A DNA stretch of 64,000 bases from an uncultured Dorea sp. (lineage in GTDB: Bacteria > Bacillota > Clostridia > Lachnospirales > Lachnospiraceae). The position numbers and the translations under genes are program-made. Under the pieces are notes generated by a model. That model worked only from the letters and a program-made list of their open reading frames with translations, did not search any database and was not told the DNA's origin. The stretch lies in assembly GCA_910579925.1 (NCBI GenBank), contig CAJTVY010000001.1:114422-178421 (forward strand), read 5' to 3'. This document shows positions 24,871 through 32,174 of the stretch, piece after piece (positions within the stretch are counted from its first letter, which is position 1; every line of letters starts with the position of its first letter).

Positions 24871-25012
24871 AGAACAGTCTGAGGGCAGATAGTAAAGCAG
24901 TCCGGCAAGGTCTGGGAAACGACTGGTACAGCAGAAGCGGCCAGAGGACACAGAAGTGTTGAAGCGATTTCAGAATGAATTCAGAATGAATAAGAAAGAC
25001 AGCATATCTGTA
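24871..25012 (+). ncRNA. Candidate metal-sensing leader RNA (possibly NiCo riboswitch)
   Basis: A long leader runs between the promoter and larB and looks structured. GCAGTC can pair with GACTG around 24898-24935. ACAC-AGAA-GTGT forms a small hairpin. CAGATA (24886-24891) can pair with TATCTG near 25004-25009, closing the domain. Purine-rich junction pieces such as GAGGGCAG, GCAGTCCGG and GCAGAAGCGGC resemble what I recall of the NiCo (czcD) class. The genes controlled are a nickel/cobalt importer and a nickel-cofactor enzyme, which suits such a sensor. I cannot confirm the class by eye; the hallmark cobalamin B12 box is not seen. Confidence 0.45.
24969..24990 (+). repeat. 11-bp perfect tandem duplication in the leader
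   Basis: TTCAGAATGAA occurs twice without a gap (24969-24979, 24980-24990), within the leader upstream of larB. It could be a replication slip or alter leader folding. Confidence 0.8.
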
Positions 25013-25156
25013 GGAGCGCATTTGGCAATTGAGCGAAATGAAAGTGACAGATATTAGAAAATATGTATGTCAGAAGACGTACAGGTTTCCAGCAGGGAAT
25101 TTGTGCGTCTTTTTCTGTCTGTCGACGTATCAGAAGTAGGAAAGAGGAGGGAAAGC

Positions 25157-25909
25157 ATGGAAGTCAAGGAAGTATTGGAACAGGTAAGATCCGGCAGTAT
25201 GTCCGTAAACGAGGCGGAAGCATATTTCCGCAGACAGCCTCTGGAGGAACTAGGCTATGCGAAACTGGACACACACAGAAAACTGCGTTCGGGATTTGCA
25301 GAGGTGGTTTTCTGCAGCGGAAAGGCAGACGAACACCTGGTTCGGATTTACGAAAGAATCTATGCCGCAGAGGGAGAGGTGTTAGGAACCCGCGCTTCCA
25401 AAGAACAGGCGGCGCTGATACAGGAAAGATTCACAGAAGCAATGTACGACCCGGTCTCAAGAATCCTGAAGATCGAGAAGAAAGATAAGGAAAAGTCAGG
25501 AAAGATTGCGGTATGCACGGCCGGTACGGCGGATATTCCGGTAGCGGAGGAGGCGGCGCAGACGGCGGAATTCTTCGGAAACTATGTGGAACGGATCTAT
25601 GACGTAGGAGTCAGCGGAATCCACAGGCTGCTTGCCAGGGTGGAAACCATACAGAGCGCCATGTGTGTGGTAGCAGTGGCGGGAATGGAAGGGGCGCTTG
25701 CCAGTGTTATCGGCGGCCTGGTGGATAAGCCGGTCATTGCCGTTCCGACTTCCATTGGATACGGAGCCAGCATGAACGGGCTGTCTGCGCTTCTGACCAT
25801 GATTAATTCCTGTGCAAACGGGATCGCAGTGGTCAATATTGACAATGGGTACGGAGCCGGATATATGGCGGCGCAGATTAACCGCCTTGGAGTACAGAAA
25901 AACGGATAA
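25157..25909 (+). CDS. larB: Nickel pincer cofactor biosynthesis protein LarB
   Basis: A 250-residue enzyme that carboxylates the pyridinium ring of nicotinic acid adenine dinucleotide and hydrolyses it, the first step to the nickel-pincer cofactor of lactate racemase. The C-terminal half is AIR-carboxylase-like (PurE fold): VCTAGTADIPVAEEAA, VAGMEGALASVIGG and PTSIGYGAS are the family signatures. The ATG at 25157 follows AGGAGGG; an upstream in-frame ATG at 25067 falls in the leader. It leads an operon with a nickel/cobalt importer, which fits nickel supply for the cofactor. larC, larE and larA are not in the window. Confidence 0.92.
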   Translation: MEVKEVLEQVRSGSMSVNEAEAYFRRQPLEELGYAKLDTHRKLRSGFAEVVFCSGKADEHLVRIYERIYAAEGEVLGTRASKEQAALIQERFTEAMYDPVSRILKIEKKDKEKSGKIAVCTAGTADIPVAEEAAQTAEFFGNYVERIYDVGVSGIHRLLARVETIQSAMCVVAVAGMEGALASVIGGLVDKPVIAVPTSIGYGASMNGLSALLTMINSCANGIAVVNIDNGYGAGYMAAQINRLGVQKNG

Positions 25910-25921
25910 GGAGTGAGAATT

Positions 25922-26947
25922 ATGCATATGGCAGACGCGCTGGTAACACCGGCGGTAGCAGGAACCATGTATGTCATGTCCACGGCGGCAGCGGCATACT
26001 CTGTTAAAAAAATCAGATCAGAGGATCTGGAACAGAAAGTACCGGTGATGGGAGTCATGGGAGCGTTTGTGTTCGCCGCCCAGATGATTAATTTTACGAT
26101 TCCGGGAACAGGGTCATCGGGACATCTTTGCGGCGGGATGCTGCTGAGTGCGATTCTTGGCCCCCACGCCGGATTCCTGACCATGATCGCAATCCTTACG
26201 ATTCAATGCCTGCTGTTCGCAGACGGAGGGCTGCTGGCCCTGGGCTGCAATGTGTGGAATATGGCCTTTTACGGGTGCTTTATCGGAGGAGCGTTGATCT
26301 GGCGGGGAATGACGGGAAAGAAGATGACGAAAGGCAGAATTACGGCGGCAGCCGTGATCGGCTGTATCTTAAGCCTGCAGTTAGGGGCATGTTCCGTTAC
26401 CGTGGAGACGCTGGCTTCTGGGATTACAGAACTGCCGTTTACGGTGTTCCTGGGAATGATGCAGCCGATACATCTGGCCATCGGGCTGGTGGAAGGACTG
26501 ATTACGGCGGCGGTGTTAGTGTTCATCTATGAGGCCCGTCCAGAGATTCTCGCCGGTTACCGGCAGGAACTGGGGGCAGAGGGGCGCATGGGCAGAAAAA
26601 AGGCGGTGGCAGCGCTGGCAGGAGCGGCCTTAGTCATTGGCGGCGCAGTCTCTCTCTTTGCCTCTGGAAATCCCGATGGTCTGGAGTGGTCAATGGAGAA
26701 GGTGGCAGGAACGGCGGAACTTACTGCAGAGGGCAAGATCTACCAACTGACAGAGAAGGTGCAAAAACTTACGGCGCTTTTGCCGGATTATGGGTTTCAG
26801 ACGTCTGAGAGTGCGGCGGGGACATCCTTTTCTGGAATTGTGGGCGGCGTCCTTGTACTGGCCCTGTGCCTGGCGGTCTGCCTGGTGATCAAAAAGGTGA
26901 AGCATGGCAGTCTGGGGAAAAGGGATACCGTAAATGAACAGAATTAG
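25922..26947 (+). CDS. ECF nickel/cobalt transporter substrate component, NikM/CbiM with PDGLE domain
   Basis: A 341-residue membrane protein: CbiM/NikM S-component with about seven hydrophobic segments, fused to a C-terminal PDGLE (NikN-type) domain (NPDGLEWSME at ~residue 250) and a last membrane helix. The mature N-terminus coordinates the metal and needs His at position 2, so the ATG at 25922 giving Met-His-Met-Ala-Asp is decisive; AAGGAG lies 8 nt upstream. It imports Ni2+ or Co2+ with the T and A components encoded downstream. Linkage to larB favours nickel. It overlaps the next gene by 14 nt. Confidence 0.92.
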   Translation: MHMADALVTPAVAGTMYVMSTAAAAYSVKKIRSEDLEQKVPVMGVMGAFVFAAQMINFTIPGTGSSGHLCGGMLLSAILGPHAGFLTMIAILTIQCLLFADGGLLALGCNVWNMAFYGCFIGGALIWRGMTGKKMTKGRITAAAVIGCILSLQLGACSVTVETLASGITELPFTVFLGMMQPIHLAIGLVEGLITAAVLVFIYEARPEILAGYRQELGAEGRMGRKKAVAALAGAALVIGGAVSLFASGNPDGLEWSMEKVAGTAELTAEGKIYQLTEKVQKLTALLPDYGFQTSESAAGTSFSGIVGGVLVLALCLAVCLVIKKVKHGSLGKRDTVNEQN

Positions 26948-27701
26948 TGAGGCAGTGGCTGACTTACATAAACTGGACATGGAAGCAGGAAAAAGGGGGT
27001 GGCTGCAGGGGATCCACCCTCTTGCCAAACTGCTCGTGACCGTTCTTTTTATTCTTCTTACGGTTTCTGTGGGGAAATATGACCTGCCGGGGCTGTTAAA
27101 AATGGGGATTTATCTGGTCGTCGTTTTTGTTCTGGGCGATATTTCCGTAAAGCTTCTGTTTAAGAGGATGAAGCTTGTGCTGGCCGTTGTATGTCTGGTG
27201 GGAATTGCCAATCCTTTTTTTGACAGAGAAATCGTCTTTATGTTGGGAAACGTTAAGATTACAGGCGGGATGGTCTCGGCAGCGACGCTTTTGCTCAAAG
27301 GTGTCTACGGGGTTTCTGCTTCATATCTGCTGATGGTTACAACCAGAATGGAAGACCTGTGTTATGCCCTTCAGAAACTCCATGTACCGGGAACATTTGT
27401 GACGGTTCTTATGCTGACGTACCGGTATATTATCGTCCTGCTTAAAGAGATGGAACGGATGACAGATGCCTATACGCTTCGCGCGCCAGGACAGAAAGGG
27501 CTGCATTACAAAGTCTGGGGGACGATGGTCGGACAGCTCCTGCTTAGAAGTATGGATCGGGCGCAGACGGTGTATGACAGTATGAGGCTTCGGGGATATT
27601 GCGGGGAGTTCTATCTGAGATGTAAGAAGACGGCGGAAAAGGGGGATTATCTGTACGGGATTGTCTGGAGCCTTGTTCTGCTGGCTGTGAGAATTCTGTA
27701 A
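26934..27701 (+). CDS. cbiQ: ECF transporter T component CbiQ/NikQ
   Basis: A 255-residue membrane protein with about five helices. It carries the coupling motif of T components near the C-terminus: a first Ala-Arg-Gly-like motif at YTLRAPGQKG and a second at SMRLRGYCGEF, which insert into the ATPase dimer. It links ATP hydrolysis to metal uptake through the NikM/CbiM component. Its start overlaps the upstream gene by 14 nt. Confidence 0.9.
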   Translation: MNRISEAVADLHKLDMEAGKRGWLQGIHPLAKLLVTVLFILLTVSVGKYDLPGLLKMGIYLVVVFVLGDISVKLLFKRMKLVLAVVCLVGIANPFFDREIVFMLGNVKITGGMVSAATLLLKGVYGVSASYLLMVTTRMEDLCYALQKLHVPGTFVTVLMLTYRYIIVLLKEMERMTDAYTLRAPGQKGLHYKVWGTMVGQLLLRSMDRAQTVYDSMRLRGYCGEFYLRCKKTAEKGDYLYGIVWSLVLLAVRIL

Positions 27702-27733
27702 AAGAGGATGTTATGTAAAACATGGGAGAAGCG

Positions 27734-28486
27734 ATGAATGTATTAGAGATAGAGAACCTTTCTTTTCGATATGGAAATCCGCGGGAAAGGGCTCAAAATG
27801 AAGTGCTAAAGAGTGTAAACCTTTATGTAAAAGAAGAGGAAAGCGTGGGACTGATCGGGGCAAATGGAGTCGGGAAGTCCACGCTTCTGAAACTTCTCAC
27901 AGGACTGCTTGAGATGCAGTCGGGCAGAATTAGGATTGCCGGGCTTGAGATGAAAAAGGAACATCTGGCAAAGATCCGCGCGGAAATCGGCTATGTATTT
28001 CAGGACTCTGACAGTCAGCTCTTTATGTCAACGGTGTATGAAGACGTTGCGTTTGCGCCTCGTAATTACGGGAAGAGCGAAGAAGAGGTGAACCGGCTGG
28101 CCATGCAGGCGCTTGGCCAGGTGTGTATGGAGGGGCAGAAAGACCGTCAGATCTACCGACTGTCCGGGGGAGAGAAGAAGCTGGCGGCTGTTGCAACGGT
28201 GCTTGCCATGGAAGCGAAACTCATGCTGCTGGATGAGCCTTCGGTGGCGCTGGATCCGAAGAACCGAAGAAATCTGATCCGGGTTTTAAACGGACTGCCG
28301 GGAGCGAAGATGATCGCAAGCCATGACCTGGATTTTGTGTACGATACATGTCAGAGAGTCGTGGTGCTATATAAAGGGGAGATTGCAGCGGACGGGGATG
28401 CAGAAGAGATTCTGACGGACAGAGATCTTCTGGAAGCACATGGACTGGAACTGCCCTTATCGTTTTCTCGGAAATATTTTTCTTGA
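27734..28486 (+). CDS. cbiO: ECF transporter ATPase CbiO/NikO
   Basis: A 250-residue ABC ATPase. Walker A is GANGVGKST, the Q loop lies in YVFQDSDSQLF (typical of ECF ATPases), the signature is LSGGEKK, Walker B is LMLLDEPS, and the switch His is in ASHDLDF. It powers the nickel/cobalt importer. The ATG at 27734 giving MNVLEIENLSFRYG is the usual CbiO start; an in-frame ATG at 27722 is possible. It ends the operon, with its stop codon inside the next promoter. Confidence 0.92.
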   Translation: MNVLEIENLSFRYGNPRERAQNEVLKSVNLYVKEEESVGLIGANGVGKSTLLKLLTGLLEMQSGRIRIAGLEMKKEHLAKIRAEIGYVFQDSDSQLFMSTVYEDVAFAPRNYGKSEEEVNRLAMQALGQVCMEGQKDRQIYRLSGGEKKLAAVATVLAMEAKLMLLDEPSVALDPKNRRNLIRVLNGLPGAKMIASHDLDFVYDTCQRVVVLYKGEIAADGDAEEILTDRDLLEAHGLELPLSFSRKYFS

Positions 28487-28533
28487 CAAACGTACTGACG
28501 GTATGATATTGTAGAAACATACTAAAAGTATGT
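28483..28533 (+). promoter_or_regulatory. tetR promoter and operator
   Basis: TTGACA (28483-28488), 18-nt spacer, TATTGT (28507-28512), followed by the palindrome ACATACTAAAAGTATGT (28517-28533) across the expected start of transcription. The placement suggests autorepression by the TetR protein. Confidence 0.7.
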
Positions 28534-28551
28534 AAAGGAGTTGAAAAAGTA

Positions 28552-29205
28552 GTGGCAAGAAATAAGCATCCGGAAGAAACAGTTCATCTGATCGTAACGG
28601 TTGCCTTTCGGTTATTTATGGAAAAGGGGTATGAGCATACTTCTATCCAGGATATCATTGACAATTTAGGCGGACTCAGTAAGGGTGCAATCTATCATCA
28701 CTTTAAGTCAAAAGAAGATATTTTAATCGCTGTTTCGGACATGATGACGGCTGAATCGAATCAGATGCTGGCACAGATTCGCGACCGTTCTGATCTGAAC
28801 GGCAAAGAAAAGATGAAAACAATTTTTAAAGAATCGATCAGTCGTCCTGTGCAGAACGACATTTTTACAATAGCAGCGAATTTCCATAATAACCCAAAAC
28901 TTCTTTTCAGTCTTTTGCATGATACCATAGATTGTGTGGCGCCGGATTATATTCTGCCGATTATTAATCAGGGGATTGCAGACGGTTCTATAGAGACGGA
29001 GTATCCAGAACAATTGGCCGAACTGATATTGCTTGTGGCAAACGTCTGGCTGAACCCGATGATATTCGACAGTTCCGTGGAAGAAACCTGTCGCAAGTTT
29101 ATGATATTCAGCCAGATGCTCCAAGCTTTCGGGCTGGATATCGTAGATGACGAGCTTCTGGAAAGGCTGAAGGAACTTGTAGCTATTTATCAGAAAAGTA
29201 AATAA
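28552..29205 (+). CDS. TetR/AcrR-family transcriptional regulator
   Basis: A 217-residue repressor with GTG start (AAGGAG 11 nt upstream). The N-terminal helix-turn-helix reads FMEKGYEHTSIQDIIDN, then GAIYHHFKSKEDIL, the TetR recognition helix signature. The C-terminal ~150 residues form the ligand and dimer domain and are not assignable to a ligand. A palindrome with CATAC/GTATG half-sites lies in its own promoter and again before the MFS exporter gene, so it likely represses both until the exporter's substrate binds. A terminator follows its stop. Confidence 0.92.
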   Translation: MARNKHPEETVHLIVTVAFRLFMEKGYEHTSIQDIIDNLGGLSKGAIYHHFKSKEDILIAVSDMMTAESNQMLAQIRDRSDLNGKEKMKTIFKESISRPVQNDIFTIAANFHNNPKLLFSLLHDTIDCVAPDYILPIINQGIADGSIETEYPEQLAELILLVANVWLNPMIFDSSVEETCRKFMIFSQMLQAFGLDIVDDELLERLKELVAIYQKSK

Positions 29206-29207
29206 AA

Positions 29208-29236
29208 ATCTGCCCTGAAAATGGGCAGATCTATTT
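29208..29236 (+). terminator. Terminator after tetR
   Basis: ATCTGCCC (29208-29215) pairs with GGGCAGAT (29223-29230), 7-nt loop, followed by CTATTTTT. Readthrough to the MFS gene would be limited, consistent with a second operator downstream. Confidence 0.75.
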
Positions 29237-29247
29237 TTAACTCAATA

Positions 29248-29261
29248 CATACCAACGTATG
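29248..29261 (+). promoter_or_regulatory. Second TetR-type operator, before the MFS gene
   Basis: CATAC-CAAC-GTATG has the same half-sites as CATAC-TAAAA-GTATG in the tetR promoter, with spacing one base shorter. It lies 31 nt before the exporter start codon. Confidence 0.6.
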
Positions 29262-29292
29262 GTATTAAAAAATTGTAAAAGGAGGTTTCTAT

Positions 29293-30540
29293 ATGAATCA
29301 GAAACTATTTTCAAAAGATTTTACCTTAGTTGTGATCGGACAGATTATATCCCTGTTTGGTAATGCTGTGGTTCGGTTTGCATTACCGTTATACTTATTG
29401 AATCTGACCGGTTCATCGGCGCTTTATGGGACTGTTACAGCATTCGCCTTTATTCCGGCCATTCTGTTGTCGCCCATAGGAGGGATTGTTGCAGACCGGG
29501 TCAATAAGAGAAATATTATGGTAATACTGGATTTCTTTACGGCGGCAGTCATCTCGACGTTTTCCTTACTCATGGACGGAGGGAATATCATTCTGCTTCT
29601 GACGGTTACGCTTATGCTTCTGTTCGGTATTGCAGGCGCATATCAGCCCTCCGTCCAGGCAAGCATCCCTGCGCTCACCAGTCAGGAGCATTTTATGGCG
29701 GCGAATTCGATCATCAATACCATAAGTTCTTTTGCTTCGTTAATCGGGCCTGTACTGGGCGGCGTTTTGTACAGCGCCTATGGATTAAAGCCTGTACTAT
29801 GGGTGTGTGTGGTATGTTTCCTTGTGTCGGCGGTTATGGAAATATTCATTCACATACCTTTTCAGAAACAGTCTTCGCAAGGCGGCATATGGAAGGTGGC
29901 AAAATCTGATTTTGCAGAAAGTATCCGGTTTATCAGAAAAGAGAAACCGGTGATTGGAAAGACGCTTATGGTAATCTGTGCAATTAACCTGTTCTTAGCT
30001 GCAATGATTACGGTATCAGTGCCCTATCTGGTAACAGAAGTATTCGATTTAGAAGCGTCACAGGCGAACAGACTCTATGGTTTTGCCGAAGGGGCTTTGG
30101 CTTTAGGGGGACTCTGCGGCGGTATTGGCGCAGGTGTTTTTGCTGACAGGCTGGCAATCCACAAATCGGGTAATCTGGTCATCGCATGTGCAGTGAGTGT
30201 GTTTCCCATCAGTGTGTCATTAGTATTGTTTTCGTCGGGTATCATAAACTATATGGTTTTAACCGTATGTTGTTTTATGATTATGGTATTTTCAACAATC
30301 CTGACCGTGCAGATGATGTCGTTTATTCAGACAGAGACGCCGCAGAACTTGATCGGGAAGGTAATCGCAGTCATTTTTACCATATGTATGTGTGCGCAGC
30401 CATTAGGAAATGCGTTGTATGGCGTTTTGTTTGAAATCTGTAAGGGGAAGGAATCTGTTGTGGTCCTGTTTTCGGGTATTGTGTCGCTTGCGCTTGCGAT
30501 CAGTACCAGGAAGATATTCAATCATTTTCTGGAGGAATAG
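29293..30540 (+). CDS. MFS exporter (MFS_3, macrolide-efflux type)
   Basis: A 415-residue membrane transporter with about twelve helices. The signature between helices 2 and 3 is seen in GIVADRVNKRNIMV, and IGPVLGGVLYSAYG in the first half matches the motif C of antiporters. It resembles MefA/MFS_3 drug exporters. AAAAGGAGG precedes the ATG. The upstream TetR gene and shared operator suggest an inducible resistance or metabolite export pair. Its substrate is unknown. Confidence 0.9.
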   Translation: MNQKLFSKDFTLVVIGQIISLFGNAVVRFALPLYLLNLTGSSALYGTVTAFAFIPAILLSPIGGIVADRVNKRNIMVILDFFTAAVISTFSLLMDGGNIILLLTVTLMLLFGIAGAYQPSVQASIPALTSQEHFMAANSIINTISSFASLIGPVLGGVLYSAYGLKPVLWVCVVCFLVSAVMEIFIHIPFQKQSSQGGIWKVAKSDFAESIRFIRKEKPVIGKTLMVICAINLFLAAMITVSVPYLVTEVFDLEASQANRLYGFAEGALALGGLCGGIGAGVFADRLAIHKSGNLVIACAVSVFPISVSLVLFSSGIINYMVLTVCCFMIMVFSTILTVQMMSFIQTETPQNLIGKVIAVIFTICMCAQPLGNALYGVLFEICKGKESVVVLFSGIVSLALAISTRKIFNHFLEE

Positions 30541-30587
30541 CATTTATGTTAAGAAAAAAGCAACCAAGAGAAATAGCAAGGGTAAAA

Positions 30588-30616
30588 TTGACAAATAGAT
30601 AGAAGCGTGATAATAT
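30588..30616 (+). promoter_or_regulatory. Promoter upstream of the ART-like/SecB-like unit
   Basis: TTGACA (30588-30593), 17-nt spacer, TAATAT (30611-30616). It leaves ~120 nt of leader before the open frame at 30744. The intervening sequence is AT-rich with stop codons in all frames. Confidence 0.6.
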
Positions 30617-30743
30617 TAATTAGTAAGGTGGATTGCTTAGTGAGCGGTACTTAAATGATACTTCTATCATATATTATATTTGAATTAAAATAGTAGATAA
30701 TTATTAATTATATAGTTATTTAGAGAAAGTATTTTGCGGATAG

Positions 30744-31346
30744 TATTGCTCGGAGAAGAGTACGGGATACAAAGAAACATATAAGGATTTATATCACGGT
30801 ACTGATGCAGAATCTGCCCGAAGTATAGAAAAGACCGGGTTTGAGATAAGAGGTTGTAATGACAGTTGGTGTGGAAAAGGTGTCTATTTTTACGATATTA
30901 AGAACAAAGCCTGGTGGGCTGCAACACGTAAATGCAGAGAAATTAGAAAGGAAACTGGTAGAAAGATTAAACCGGATATTCTGCTTGCTGATATTATTGA
31001 TTTAGAAAACGATCAGATATTTGATATGCGTATACACACTGATTTGTGTGATTTTGAAGAAAAGACAAAAGTTCTGTTTGAAGACCATAAGTTTAATCTG
31101 GAAGAAATAGAGGATGAAAATGAACGAACTATCGTCCTGCGTAATTTGATGATTAGTTATTATGCCGAGAAAGAAGAGAAAAAACTTGTAATTGGAAATT
31201 TTAAACAGAGACCCCAGAAAGAATATAATTATATAAAAAATTTTTCAGATAATTTAGATATAGTATTTGGTATAGAGACCATATATTGTGTTAAAGATAA
31301 AAGTATTATAAAGAATGTCCGCAGGAGGTGTAAAAATGAAAAGTAA
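30744..31346 (+). pseudogene. ADP-ribosyltransferase-like toxin frame without a recognisable start
   Basis: The frame is open from 30744 (after TAG at 30741) to 31346, about 200 codons, but has no ATG, GTG or TTG before the ATG at 31026. The upstream part is clearly protein-like: LYHGTDAESARSIEKTGF and WCGKGVYFYDIKNKAWWA match the HGT...GKGVYF pattern of ART/PARP-like folds that bind NAD. A start at 31026 would discard this core. So either the 5' end is broken by a frameshift or truncation, or a non-standard start is used. The 3' end overlaps the next gene by 11 nt, and a SecB-like gene follows, so a toxin role is plausible. The enzymatic class is inferred from short motifs only. Confidence 0.55.
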
Positions 31347-31581
31347 AGCTGTGGAAGATTTTATTAAGTATGCACGGGAGGAATTTGGTTATAATATCGT
31401 ATTAGATTCAAGTAGTGAGCCGGATTCTTTTGAGAGTATTTTTGGTTGCAGTTTTATTCAATCAGATATTAGTGTAGATATCGAGGATGTATTTTATGAA
31501 AATTCCTTTTTAAATGTAAAATTTTCCGTAGAAAATGACGTTAATTTTATGAATATAGGTGATAGGGATCTGGCCGCTTAA
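31336..31581 (+). CDS. 81-residue protein, candidate antitoxin
   Basis: A small acidic protein (MKSKAVEDFIKYAREEFGYN...) with ATG at 31336 preceded by CAGGAGG. It overlaps the end of the ART-like frame by 11 nt and is followed after 10 nt by the SecB-like gene, so the three would be translated together. No DNA-binding motif is obvious. Size, acidity and position between a toxin-like gene and a chaperone gene suggest an antitoxin whose folding depends on the chaperone. That role is inferred from context. Confidence 0.65.
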   Translation: MKSKAVEDFIKYAREEFGYNIVLDSSSEPDSFESIFGCSFIQSDISVDIEDVFYENSFLNVKFSVENDVNFMNIGDRDLAA

Positions 31582-31591
31582 AGGAGTCGAT

Positions 31592-31969
31592 ATGGAAATA
31601 GGAAAGATGAAATCGAGTTTAAAAATGAATGATCTGTTTTTTAGCAAATGTGTTGTCGAACGTTCCTCTGAATTAGAAAAGGGAGAGTATCATGCTGATT
31701 TACAAAAAAGTATAGAAAAAGTAAAGGATCATGAATTTAACGTTGAATTGAAATTAACAGTTAAAAAGGGCGATTTTTCGTTATTAGTTATTACTAAAGC
31801 ACATTTCCTGTATGAAGATGAAGATTATAGTAAGGAAGAAAAGATAATAAATACCAATACTGTTGCTATAATGTTTCCTTTTATAAGAAGTCAGGTTACT
31901 TTATTGACTTCACAGCCAGGTATGGCGCCGATTGTATTGCCGCCAATAAATACAACAAAATTTTCTTAG
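31592..31969 (+). CDS. SecB-like chaperone
   Basis: A 125-residue protein. The C-terminal half carries the SecB pattern IMFPFIRSQVTLLTSQ followed by GMAPIVLPPIN, corresponding to the LFPYAR...GFPPLLLAPVNF region of classical SecB. The N-terminal half has alternating beta strands (FNVELKLTVKKGDFSLLVI) as in the SecB sheet. Gram-positive bacteria generally lack the SecB export route; solitary SecB-like proteins there are often linked to toxin-antitoxin genes (TAC systems). AAGGAG sits 5 nt before the ATG at 31592. A terminator closes the unit. Confidence 0.8.
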   Translation: MEIGKMKSSLKMNDLFFSKCVVERSSELEKGEYHADLQKSIEKVKDHEFNVELKLTVKKGDFSLLVITKAHFLYEDEDYSKEEKIINTNTVAIMFPFIRSQVTLLTSQPGMAPIVLPPINTTKFS

Positions 31970-31987
31970 TATAATATAGTGTTTTGA

Positions 31988-32024
31988 AAAATCCACTGAA
32001 AGAGGAATCTCTGAGTGGATTTTT
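31988..32024 (+). terminator. Terminator after the SecB-like gene
   Basis: AAAATCCACT (31988-31997) pairs with AGTGGATTTT (32014-32023), 16-nt loop, running into T residues. Confidence 0.85.
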
Positions 32025-32053
32025 TGTTGATAAATGGTGTTTTTGGAGATCCG

Positions 32054-32082
32054 TTGACAGACCGGACATTTACTGTTATGAT
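32054..32082 (+). promoter_or_regulatory. Promoter of the peptidase/glycosidase locus
   Basis: TTGACA (32054-32059), 17-nt spacer, TATGAT (32077-32082). A second -10-like TATAAT lies at 32120-32125 without a good -35. Confidence 0.7.
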
Positions 32083-32124
32083 AGTTATTAAATCAGTAAA
32101 TGTTTGTGTTATGTTAAGGTATAA

Positions 32125-32136
32125 TATAGCATATAG
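32125..32136 (+). promoter_or_regulatory. Candidate operator shared with the FCD regulator region
   Basis: TATAGCATATAG occurs here, downstream of the locus promoter, and again at 38553-38564 after the FCD regulator gene. The site could bind the GntR/FCD protein encoded in the same locus. The sequence is AT-rich, so chance is possible. Confidence 0.35.
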
Positions 32137-32174
32137 GTTGCAGAAGAAATACATATATGAGGAGATGATAAAGA

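Noticed and set aside
24871..25156. Cobalamin riboswitch before larB
   Set aside because: I could not find the conserved B12 box or the core GGTGAAA-type segment. A metal-sensing leader fits the genes better.
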